From Paenibacillus soyae (GTDB lineage: Bacteria; Bacillota; Bacilli; Paenibacillales; Paenibacillaceae): a stretch of DNA of 64,000 nucleotides. The position numbers were made by a program, and so were the translations under genes. Under the pieces are notes generated by a model. That model ran no database searches, was not told the origin of the DNA, and worked only from the letters and a program-made list of their open reading frames with translations. The stretch is from positions 1 to 64,000 of the forward strand of contig NZ_JANIPJ010000008.1 in NCBI RefSeq assembly GCF_024623455.1, written 5' to 3'. Shown here piece by piece: positions 19,372 to 27,488 of this stretch (positions are counted from its first letter, which is position 1; the number at the start of each line of letters is the position of its first letter).

Positions 19372-22300
19372 ATGAATAATGTGAGGAAACTAAAAAGAGA
19401 GGGTTTAAGTTTATTGGCGGGATTTATGGTTATGATTATCGCTATATTACCACCAGTAGCGTCTTTGGGCTTAGTTGAAGCTGCAGCACATGCTGAAGAA
19501 AAATCAGATCATGCAATACAACTTACTAGGAGTGAACTTTTTGAGGAAGATACAGTATTGTATGCACCGCTTGATAAGGTGCTTAAAGGTTTTGGACATA
19601 CATCAACTCTAGATGAACCCTCCGAAATGATTCGTATTACAGCTGGTCGAAAAAGTATTGAAATGAAGCTCGGAGAATCCTTTGGATATTTAAACAGCCT
19701 GGAAATATCACTCCAGAAACCAGCAACAACAGTTGATGGTGATGTATATGTACCACTTACATTTTTCTCGGACATATTGGATCTTGAGGTGAATGTGCAA
19801 GATGAAATAATTAATATTTCTGAACAAAAAGAAAAAAATATAAGCAGGACAGATAAGCTTATATACTTCAACGAAGACTTAATGGAAAAATCTAAAGAAA
19901 ACCTGCATAGTGGTGTAGAATCATATGCTGCCGCATTTAATAAAGTGCAAACGGATGCTGAGAAATTTATGAATGCACCTCTTAACCCGGTAACTAATAA
20001 AACCCTATTACCGCCAAGTAAAGATAAGCATGATTATATGAGTACTGCGCCATACTTCTGGCCAGATCCAACTAAGCCTGATGGACTTCCCTGGATATCC
20101 AAAGATGGTCAGTTAAATCCTGCTTCCAGAGGAAATGATACAGATTTTACTCGTACAAGCCAAATGTTTGAGGGTATTGGAAATTTAAGCCTTAGTTATT
20201 ATTTTACGGAGGATCCAAAATACCTTGAAAAAGCGTATGAAGTCATTAAGGTGTGGTTTATTGATGAAGAAACAAAAATGAATCCACACATAAAATATGG
20301 TCAGAGCATCCCGGGTGGTGTAGATGGAAGACCTCTGGGTGTTATTGAATGGACCTCAATTGTTAATGTTATTACTGCGTTGCAGATGCTTGAAAAACAG
20401 GACATGATATCTCAGGATGATATCAATTCAATGATAGACTGGTTTAAAGCGTATGCATCATGGCTTACAAGAAGTGATATGGGAATAAGAGAAAAACAAC
20501 AGCATAATAATCATGGCTCCAATTATGATTATCAGTTAGCAGGCATCTTATTGTTTATAAACAATTATAAGGATGCTGTGCAGCTATTTGAAGATGCTAA
20601 GGTCGAAAGAATTGAGGATTATATTGAGCCAGACGGAAGTTTGCCATATGAACTTAGAAGAACCAAGTCAGTCAATTACCATAATACTTGTTTGTGGCCC
20701 TTAGTACAGGTTGCTGAGATTGCAGGAAGATTTACAGATGTGGATCTTTGGAATTATACATCAGCAAAAGGAGTATCCTTAAAAAAGGCTTTTGAAAATC
20801 TCGCTCCATATGCAAAAAATGAGAAGGAGTGGGAGTGGGAGCAAATTGAGGATGCGGCAGAAATTAAAATGGCTGAAAAGATACGGCCACTTTTCCTTAA
20901 AACAAGTAATATATTTGGGTATGCCATTGATGGTATATCAGAGCAGGCTATTAAAGTTTCAGCTGTTGATAGCTTGAGTTACAACATTCAGGGAAATGAT
21001 AAAGGTATACTCTCCGCCACATTTATTCTTCAACCTACGGCAGAAGAATCGACTATAAGACTGAACTGGATGGTTCAGAAAATGGGAGCTACAAAATATA
21101 TTCTTTACAGAAAGGATTCTGAAGATGATACGTATTCAGAATTGACAAAAATAGACTCTTCCACTGCAAAACAATATGTAGATAAAAAGGATCTTGAATA
21201 TGGAGAAACATATTATTATAAGATTCAAGCGTTAGATGCAAATAATGTCATTATTGATGAACTTGAGTCAAATGAAATCAAGTTTTCGAGTAAATGGATT
21301 GATTTAAAAGAAAAATTGGCTAATGCAACTGAAGGTGAAAAAATTACAATAGATCTTTCCAAATGCGAAAAAATGCCCCCTTTTATTTTTAATACAATCA
21401 AAGGAAAGGATATTGAATTTTTGATTAATACGGATAGTGAGTTTTCAGGAGTTGACGCTTCATGGGTTGTAAATGGCACTTCAATAGAAAAAGCTATTAC
21501 TACTGATATACTTTTTGATGTAACTAATAAATTCTCTATTACTTCTAATGATAGAATGACACAGCTCCCAGAAGGTGCAGAAACATATATGAAGCTTGGT
21601 AGGGTTTACACTTTACCATACGGTTTTCAAGCGAAACTCAATATAAATCTCGGTGAGGAATATGCGAATGATGTGGCTAAATTATATTCTTTTGGGGCCG
21701 AGGGAATAATTGAAGTGAATTCCGGTGTAACAATCAATCAAAATGGAAGCGTAGTATTTGATATTGTAGACGCACCAGATTATGCTATTGCAATTTATGA
21801 TAATGATTCAACCGCGCCGGTAACGACGGATAATGCTCCTGCGGGCTGGTCCAATTCTGATGTGAAGGTAGAGCTGGACGCAACGGATGCGGCAAGTGGT
21901 GTTGAAGCAACGTATTATTCAATTAATGGAGGTAAACCGTCAACAGGTTCGACAGTATTGATTGAAGGCGAAGGGGTCCATACATTGCAATACTGGAGCG
22001 TCGATCATGCAGGCAATCAAGAAGAGGTGAAAACCAAGCTCATCCAAATCGATAAGACAGCCCCAACGGTTGAGATTAATCTATCCGCGGAGGTGCTGTG
22101 GCCGCCGAACCATCGTATGGTTCCTGTAACGACTAAAATTTATGCATATGATTCACTTTCGAACGTCAACGTCGTCCTTCAATCCATTACTAGTAATGAG
22201 CCAGACGATGGCGCGGGTGAAGGGGATAAGGCAAACGATATTCAAGAAGTAGAGTGGAATACGTTTGATCTGGAGTTCCTGCTTCGCGCGGAACGGTCTG

Positions 22301-22416
22301 GCATAAAGGCGGGTAGAACGTACACGATTACTTATCTTGCCATCGATGAGGCAGGAAACCAAGCGGTCGCTTCGGTAGAGGTGAGGGTACCTCATTCGGT
22401 ATCAAGTGAGAAGTAA
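19372..22416 (+). CDS. Secreted alginate-lyase-fold protein with copper-amine-oxidase-like N-domain and C-terminal Ig repeats
   Basis: A 1,014-residue secreted protein. Domains in order: signal peptide (~1-40); copper-amine-oxidase N-terminal-like domain (~48-150, wall-associated in Firmicutes); an (alpha/alpha) barrel of the alginate_lyase family (~195-500) with YFWPDP and the catalytic-type NNHGSN segment (His381), as in PL5/PL38; an FN3-like domain (~555-650); a beta domain; and two Ig-like repeats (~818-1005, TAPVTTDNAPAGWSNSDVKV and TYLAIDEAGNQ). A lyase acting on uronic-acid polymers such as glucuronan or ulvan is likely. The gene is strikingly AT-rich up to about 21.81 kb and then changes to the local composition, so the catalytic part looks recently acquired and joined to resident Ig repeats. 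Confidence 0.7.
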   Translation: MNNVRKLKREGLSLLAGFMVMIIAILPPVASLGLVEAAAHAEEKSDHAIQLTRSELFEEDTVLYAPLDKVLKGFGHTSTLDEPSEMIRITAGRKSIEMKLGESFGYLNSLEISLQKPATTVDGDVYVPLTFFSDILDLEVNVQDEIINISEQKEKNISRTDKLIYFNEDLMEKSKENLHSGVESYAAAFNKVQTDAEKFMNAPLNPVTNKTLLPPSKDKHDYMSTAPYFWPDPTKPDGLPWISKDGQLNPASRGNDTDFTRTSQMFEGIGNLSLSYYFTEDPKYLEKAYEVIKVWFIDEETKMNPHIKYGQSIPGGVDGRPLGVIEWTSIVNVITALQMLEKQDMISQDDINSMIDWFKAYASWLTRSDMGIREKQQHNNHGSNYDYQLAGILLFINNYKDAVQLFEDAKVERIEDYIEPDGSLPYELRRTKSVNYHNTCLWPLVQVAEIAGRFTDVDLWNYTSAKGVSLKKAFENLAPYAKNEKEWEWEQIEDAAEIKMAEKIRPLFLKTSNIFGYAIDGISEQAIKVSAVDSLSYNIQGNDKGILSATFILQPTAEESTIRLNWMVQKMGATKYILYRKDSEDDTYSELTKIDSSTAKQYVDKKDLEYGETYYYKIQALDANNVIIDELESNEIKFSSKWIDLKEKLANATEGEKITIDLSKCEKMPPFIFNTIKGKDIEFLINTDSEFSGVDASWVVNGTSIEKAITTDILFDVTNKFSITSNDRMTQLPEGAETYMKLGRVYTLPYGFQAKLNINLGEEYANDVAKLYSFGAEGIIEVNSGVTINQNGSVVFDIVDAPDYAIAIYDNDSTAPVTTDNAPAGWSNSDVKVELDATDAASGVEATYYSINGGKPSTGSTVLIEGEGVHTLQYWSVDHAGNQEEVKTKLIQIDKTAPTVEINLSAEVLWPPNHRMVPVTTKIYAYDSLSNVNVVLQSITSNEPDDGAGEGDKANDIQEVEWNTFDLEFLLRAERSGIKAGRTYTITYLAIDEAGNQAVASVEVRVPHSVSSEK

Positions 22417-22435
22417 TCAATAAGTAATGTGATAA

Positions 22436-22482
22436 GGGGATGTCCCGAATTCCAATGTGACTTAAGGACACCCCTTCGTTTT
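22436..22482 (+). terminator. Terminator after the lyase-fold gene
   Basis: GGGG plus TGTCC (one bulged A) pair with GGACA plus CCCC around a 20-base loop, followed by TTCGTTTT. Confidence 0.6.
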
Positions 22483-22603
22483 GGAGCTGGAGCTGATGAA
22501 CGTTTAGTATTAGAATTACATCCGGCTTTTCCTGGCAGGACTGGATTTTGCGATCTGCATTACTCTAAACCAATATCGCAAAAATTTAAAAGGAGCTTCG
22601 GAA

Positions 22604-22639
22604 ATGACCGGCGCAATTGCGTGTGCCGGTCATTTTTTA
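22604..22639 (+). terminator. Strong terminator hairpin used as intron insertion site
   Basis: ATGACCGGC pairs perfectly with GCCGGTCAT, extended by three more pairs inside, and is followed by TTTTTT. The group II intron fragment begins within one base of the T-run. What gene it originally ended is unclear, as no open frame precedes it closely. Confidence 0.8.
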
Positions 22640-22760
22640 GTGCGCCCAGCATGGGCACTATCTCTAGAGTTCAAGTCCCGAATGGCAAAGGCAGTAGTAG
22701 CCACAGCTCAAGACAAGGGTGTCCATGTGAGATGGAATCTGAAGGAAGTCGGCGGCAAAC
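22640..22760 (+). mobile_element. 5' fragment of a group IIC intron
   Basis: The fragment starts with GTGCGCCCAGCATGGGC, the canonical 5' end of bacterial group II introns. It continues with domain I landmarks (AAGTCCCGAA, AAGGGTGTCC, GATGGAATCTGAAGGAAG, GGCGGCAAAC) in the order known from the Oceanobacillus and B. halodurans group IIC introns. The similarity stops near 22760; no maturase/reverse transcriptase frame and no 3' domain V follow, so this is a dead remnant of ~120 bases. Its place directly behind a terminator T-run is the known target preference of class C introns. The recognition is from memory of the consensus and not from a search. Confidence 0.8.
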
Positions 22761-22870
22761 GTTGCAATACATGCACCGATACAGATGACATCATTCGAGT
22801 ATAGTTAATAAATCGGATATTTACCGTGAAGTGGAGTTATCGTTATAGTGTTGGAATAATAGCAGGCATA
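22761..22870 (+). other. Intergenic remainder after the intron fragment
   Basis: No gene or clear terminator is seen between the intron remnant and the 3' end of the convergent propeller gene. The short frames here cross the intron fragment and are not credible genes. Confidence 0.5.
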
Positions 22871-24148
22871 TTAGAAGTCTGTTCCCACCAAGCTGGACAT
22901 GTCAGCGATGAATACCCGGCGGGTGCCTCCTACAAAGCCATTGAATACAAGATGCTTATAATCTGGAGTCCAAGCAGGATGAGGATCAACCCGAAGCGCA
23001 TTCGTAACCTTCGTTCCCGGGTTGGCGACAGGGATTCGAACAATTGTTGCTTCACTTCCTGACTGCAGATCAATGAAGCGCAGAGGCACCGTTCCATCGC
23101 CGAAGGCTACATTCTCTTGCTCATAGGAGTCCGTCACTATATGCCGTCCATTCGGATGGACGGTGGGGTGGCCTGAGCCGGGAATGTTGTCGATGATCTT
23201 CTTTATATTGGAGCCATTCGCATCGACTTGGACCAATGACAATTGCTTGTCGTCATCCAGACATAGATTCATCGAGAGTCTCTGTCCATCAGGGAACCAG
23301 TTAATATGATGACCGCCCTTCTTCCATTGCTCCGGCCCAACCGCGACACGAATGTCACTGCCGTCTGTATTCATGGTGACAACCCAGAACCGGAGACCCT
23401 CTGCGATTTTGTTCCATGGCTGCGGATCGTCTGTATGAAACCATCTCATGGTGAATAAAATACGATCGCCTTGCGGGTTGAATTTGCAATGGAAGCCATA
23501 ACATTCGCCATGCTTGTACATTTCCTTATCGATAGCAGGCTCGGCGCGGTCGAATACATCCTGAATGGAGACTAACAGCTTTCTCTCGCCGGTTGCTGTA
23601 TCCAAAGTATATAAACCGTCATCATCCCGGAAGCCATAGTTACGCGGCACATACTCGTCAGGAACAACGATGCCATAGCCATACTGCGTGCGTCGCATTC
23701 TCTTGGTGCATGCGGATATAATCGTTTTGCCGTCCGGGGAAATTTTGTAGATACTTCCCTTCATTATTTTTTTGTCCCCGGTATGCGGGTTCAGACGTAC
23801 ACACAGCTCTTGCCACGTCTCTGGATCAACATCGTTGTAATAAATAAATTCGTCGTCAGGTCCCCAGTTGATGTTAGCGCCCAGCTGTGTCTCCCAGCCG
23901 TAGGTTGGAGAGACGATTCGTTCCTCCGCTGTATGCAAATCAACGAGCACAATATGAGCCGCAACACCTGGCTCTGGCAGTCGCTGCTCTTGCGGCAGCT
24001 GAAGCAACGCGGCATAACGCCCGGAAGGGCTGATCGGCGAGGTGTCGAAAAAACGATGAAAGCAGCCATCTGTTTGAGGGGTTATACATTTTACCGGAAC
24101 AAGTGGATTAAAGTCAGTATAAGTGGGGAAATCCTTGCTTATGTTCAC
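22871..24148 (-). CDS. Cytoplasmic beta-propeller protein, oligogalacturonate-lyase-like (PL22-like candidate)
   Basis: A 425-residue protein without signal peptide, GTG start behind GGAGTGAG. It has repeated TolB/WD40-like blades with SPSGRYAALLQ, SPDGKTIISA, NPQGDRILFT, FPDGQRLSMN, HPNGRHIVTD and TPDYKHLVFN turns. Histidines placed in GHHINW, GSGHPTVHPNG and DPHPAW recall the metal-binding histidines of PL22 oligogalacturonate lyases, but the N-terminus differs from typical PL22 enzymes. It could be a cytoplasmic lyase acting on imported uronate oligosaccharides next to GH88, or a non-catalytic propeller. It is convergent with the lyase-fold gene and divergent from the AraC regulator at 24.3 kb, with which it shares a ~145-bp promoter region. 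Confidence 0.55.
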   Translation of the reverse strand: MNISKDFPTYTDFNPLVPVKCITPQTDGCFHRFFDTSPISPSGRYAALLQLPQEQRLPEPGVAAHIVLVDLHTAEERIVSPTYGWETQLGANINWGPDDEFIYYNDVDPETWQELCVRLNPHTGDKKIMKGSIYKISPDGKTIISACTKRMRRTQYGYGIVVPDEYVPRNYGFRDDDGLYTLDTATGERKLLVSIQDVFDRAEPAIDKEMYKHGECYGFHCKFNPQGDRILFTMRWFHTDDPQPWNKIAEGLRFWVVTMNTDGSDIRVAVGPEQWKKGGHHINWFPDGQRLSMNLCLDDDKQLSLVQVDANGSNIKKIIDNIPGSGHPTVHPNGRHIVTDSYEQENVAFGDGTVPLRFIDLQSGSEATIVRIPVANPGTKVTNALRVDPHPAWTPDYKHLVFNGFVGGTRRVFIADMSSLVGTDF

Positions 24149-24294
24149 TAGAGCTCACTCCTGTCAGTGATATAGGTGGATCAAGCTAAGTTGTCCTGCT
24201 ACTATTGTATAGGCTGTATAGGGAGGAGTCTTTGCTTGGATGAAGGCATTATTTATCTGAAGGAAGGTTTGTGCTGGTGGAACGGGGGGTAACT

Positions 24295-25140
24295 ATGCAC
24301 AAATTGGAGATAGAGCTGATCTGGATATCGCGATATGACTACGAAAAAGGTAAACAACTGGCTGTGCACGCTCATGACTATTATCAAATCATTTATTTGA
24401 TTGATGGGGACATTAATTTCTCATATGGAGGGGAGCCATATCCGTTGAATCGTGGGTATTGCGCCGTTATTTCACCTGGAGTAGAACATGGCTTTATTCA
24501 TGATAACCAATCAGTTGTCAAAACACTTGATGTCAAATTCCGCATTCACAGCACCAGGTTAAACCAACTGATGAAGCAAATCACTGGACTGCATGCGACG
24601 GTGCCCAAGGAAATGGTGGTTTTGCTGGAGCAGATCAAATATGAGGGAACGCATCAACAGCCTTTTTTTCGCGAGATGGCCAGCTTGAATTTGTTGAAAA
24701 TCGTGTACATGCTCCACAGAAAATCAACAGAGGCACAGACCTTCAGACATAGCCGCTTATTAGGTATGGAGGTATCGTCTGGGACGGAAGATGGACAGGC
24801 AATCGTTGAACGGACAAAGGAATATATCCAGCATCACTATTCGGGCGAGCTGCGAGTGGCGGATATGGCGAAACGCATCGGGTTTCATAAAAATTACATG
24901 GGACAAATGTTCAAGCAAGTATGCGGCCAATCGATCTCCATGTATATCAAAGAGCTCCGAATCGGAAAGGCTAAGGAATTACTGGCCTATTCGGAACTAA
25001 CGCTTAAAGAAATTGCACCGGAGGTAGGCTTTAAAAATATTCATCATTTTAATCGCGTGTTTAAGCAGGTAGAAGGAATTAGTCCTGGACAGTGGAAGCG
25101 GAAGGAAATTCAGGGCATACGCAAGGACATTCATTTTTGA
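24295..25140 (+). CDS. AraC-family regulator with cupin sensor
   Basis: A 281-residue soluble regulator. An N-terminal cupin (~1-130, HAHDYYQIIYLIDGD, YPLNRGYCAVISPGVEHGF) would bind a sugar ligand. The C-terminal ~100 residues carry two helix-turn-helix motifs (LRVADMAKRIGFHKNYMGQMFK, LKEIAPEVGFKNIHHFNRVFKQ). ATG 24295 behind GGGGGG is chosen; GTG 24271 with AAGGAAGG before it would add eight residues and cannot be excluded. It lies 37 bases before the GH78 gene and divergent from the propeller gene, and probably controls both. Confidence 0.85.
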   Translation: MHKLEIELIWISRYDYEKGKQLAVHAHDYYQIIYLIDGDINFSYGGEPYPLNRGYCAVISPGVEHGFIHDNQSVVKTLDVKFRIHSTRLNQLMKQITGLHATVPKEMVVLLEQIKYEGTHQQPFFREMASLNLLKIVYMLHRKSTEAQTFRHSRLLGMEVSSGTEDGQAIVERTKEYIQHHYSGELRVADMAKRIGFHKNYMGQMFKQVCGQSISMYIKELRIGKAKELLAYSELTLKEIAPEVGFKNIHHFNRVFKQVEGISPGQWKRKEIQGIRKDIHF

Positions 25141-25177
25141 TTCGAGCATATAAGGATCATGCCAAAGGAGCGATAAC

Positions 25178-27349
25178 ATGGATAAAGTATGGTCAGCAAG
25201 CTGGTTAATGGATAAGGCGTTTGAAGGGGTGTCCCCTCCTGACAATCTCTTTCATAAAGAACAGAGCAAGCCTGTTGCTATAGAGCACAGAGTGGATCTA
25301 GCCAATCGTCACTGGTTAATTAGGAAATCGTTCGAGCTGGATAAAAGCATGAAGCGCGCTGTACTGGATATTACAGCTGATGATTACTACAAGCTATATA
25401 TCAATGGGCATCTGGCAGGTCAAGGACCAGCCCAGTCTACATTTGATCATTACTATTATAATCGTTACGATGTGACGGAGCTTCTTCGTCCTGGGCCCAA
25501 TGTAATTGCTGTTCACGTCTATTATCACGGATTAATCTGCAGAGCGTATAACAGTGCAGACAATCGGCAAGGTATGATTGCGGAGCTTCGAATCGATGAT
25601 GAGGTATTCGTGCATACGGATTCGACCTGGAGATGCTGGAATACGGAAGAATACGGTCACGGTGAAATCATAGGGTATGATACACAATTTGGAGAGCCCC
25701 TTGACCTGCGGCTCAAGCAGCCGGAATGGAAAGCCAACGGATTTGACGATTCTGCATGGGAAGAGGCTGTTGTCCAATCCACCGATCATGTGCTGTATCT
25801 GCAGCCTACCCCTCCTGTATCGGTATATGAGAAGTCTCCTGTTCAAATAACACAAGCGGCGCCGGGGCATTACCGCATAGATTTTGGCGAAGAAGTGACG
25901 GGACAAGTGAAGTTTACTGCTAGCGGACAGGCTGGAAGCAAAATTGAGGTTCGATATGGTGAAGAGCTTCAGGACGATGGCGCTGTTCGTTATGAGATGA
26001 GATGTAATTGTATTTATCAAGAGGTATGCACCTTGTCGGGTGGCGTTGACGAGTTTGAGTTTTTTGATTACAAAGCGTTTCGTTATGTAGAGCTGTTGTC
26101 TTATGAACCGGGGATTCACGTTGATTTGACGAGTATAGCAGCAATCGTGAGGCATTACCCGATGAAGGAGGACGCGTGTATCTTCGAATCCTCTGACTCT
26201 TTGTTAAATAATATTTGGTCAATCTGTCGGAATGGGGTGAAATATGGCTCTCAAGAGGGGTATGTGGATTGTCCCTCGCGCGAGAAGGGGCAATACTTGG
26301 GAGATAATACAATAATAGCTCCATCCCAGGCCTACTTGAGCGGCGATCTTAGATTATACCGTAAAGCACTGCTGGATTATGTGATCCTCTCCTCCAAGGT
26401 GTGCCCGGGTCTAATGGCTGTTGCGCCGGGACATTACATGCAGGAAATTGCCGATTTCTCCCTGCAGTGGCCGATGCAGCTGTTGAAGTACTACAAAATG
26501 AGCGGCGATATGGAATTCCTGCGTGAGATGTATCCGCATGCCTTGGGAATATTAGAGCATTTCGCTTCTTATGAAAGAAGTGACGGGCTCCTGGAGCGGG
26601 TCACGGATAAATGGAATCTAGTAGATTGGCCTGATGGACTGAGAGACGGATACGACTTTGATCTAAGAAAACCGGTTGGCGATGGCTGTCATAATGTCAT
26701 AAATGCCTTTTATTATGGAGCGCATGTGAGTGTAATGGAAATGGGCGGAATTCTTGGCGAATGTTCAGATAAGCAGAAGCTAGCAAGCTTGCGCCAGGCT
26801 TATACCGATGTCTTCTATAATCGAGAAACCGGTTTGTTCGTGGATGCAGAAGGCTCGAGGCACTCCTCTCTGCATTCGAATGCGCTGGCTTTGTTGTTCG
26901 GATTAGTGCCTGAGCAAGGGAAGCAGTCGATCGTTGCGCTTATTCGAGAGAAACGTCTGGCTTGCGGCGTATATATGGCATATTTTGTCCTGAAAGCTCT
27001 TGCTGTCGCAGGGGAACACGAGCTTGCTTACGATTTGATGACGTCCTCGGATGAAAATTCCTGGGCGACGATGATCAAGGAAGGGGCCACTACCTGCTTC
27101 GAGAGCTGGTCCAAGGAGCATAAGTGGAATACAAGCTTATGTCATCCGTGGGCCAGTGCTCCGATCTTGATTCTCATTGAGGATATCATGGGCCTGTCTC
27201 CGGCAGAGCCGGGCTGGACGAAGATAGGCTTCAAGCCTCACATTCCTCAAGCGCTCGATGCTCTCCAGTTAGAATTCGAGACACCAGCAGGTCGAATAAG
27301 CGTGCGCTATAAGGACAACAACATACAACTCACGATGCCAGTCACTTAA
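25178..27349 (+). CDS. GH78-family alpha-L-rhamnosidase-like enzyme, cytoplasmic
   Basis: A 723-residue protein with no signal peptide. The N-terminal ~220 residues form a beta-sandwich with a carbohydrate-binding look (DDYYKLYINGHLAGQGP); ~225-330 is a second beta domain (RIDFGEEVTGQV, the GH78 'DFGqe..G' motif); ~340-640 is the (alpha/alpha)6 barrel; and a C-terminal beta domain ends with the GWTKIGFKPHI signature. The acid region reads DCPSREKGQYLGDN, where most GH78 enzymes have DCPQRDERLGW.GD, so an active-site position is altered. The second catalytic region ESWSKEHKWNTSLCHPWASAP keeps the Glu and His. It likely takes rhamnose or a related sugar from imported oligosaccharides. Confidence 0.8.
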   Translation: MDKVWSASWLMDKAFEGVSPPDNLFHKEQSKPVAIEHRVDLANRHWLIRKSFELDKSMKRAVLDITADDYYKLYINGHLAGQGPAQSTFDHYYYNRYDVTELLRPGPNVIAVHVYYHGLICRAYNSADNRQGMIAELRIDDEVFVHTDSTWRCWNTEEYGHGEIIGYDTQFGEPLDLRLKQPEWKANGFDDSAWEEAVVQSTDHVLYLQPTPPVSVYEKSPVQITQAAPGHYRIDFGEEVTGQVKFTASGQAGSKIEVRYGEELQDDGAVRYEMRCNCIYQEVCTLSGGVDEFEFFDYKAFRYVELLSYEPGIHVDLTSIAAIVRHYPMKEDACIFESSDSLLNNIWSICRNGVKYGSQEGYVDCPSREKGQYLGDNTIIAPSQAYLSGDLRLYRKALLDYVILSSKVCPGLMAVAPGHYMQEIADFSLQWPMQLLKYYKMSGDMEFLREMYPHALGILEHFASYERSDGLLERVTDKWNLVDWPDGLRDGYDFDLRKPVGDGCHNVINAFYYGAHVSVMEMGGILGECSDKQKLASLRQAYTDVFYNRETGLFVDAEGSRHSSLHSNALALLFGLVPEQGKQSIVALIREKRLACGVYMAYFVLKALAVAGEHELAYDLMTSSDENSWATMIKEGATTCFESWSKEHKWNTSLCHPWASAPILILIEDIMGLSPAEPGWTKIGFKPHIPQALDALQLEFETPAGRISVRYKDNNIQLTMPVT

Positions 27350-27429
27350 GCATTATATGGAATTTGTGTATTGCGGAATAAAATATAATTGAGCCAATAT
27401 GGATCAATAGTTTATATATAAATTTATAT

Positions 27430-27457
27430 TTGACATAAAAAACGAAGGGGGTATAAT
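27430..27457 (+). promoter_or_regulatory. Consensus sigma-A promoter of the keto-deoxy-sugar operon
   Basis: TTGACA at 27430-27435 and TATAAT at 27452-27457 are perfect hexamers separated by 16 bases, 31 bases before the first gene. An ATTGA/TCAAT inverted pair in the ~40 bases upstream may be an operator. A perfect promoter suggests strong expression unless a repressor acts. Confidence 0.8.
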
Positions 27458-27488
27458 TGAAGTAATCGAACGCGAAGGGGAATGCGGG

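Noticed and set aside
22429-22804. Small plus-strand open frames of 66-119 codons
   Set aside because: They run across a terminator and the group II intron fragment, lack convincing domain content and are better explained as chance frames in non-coding DNA.
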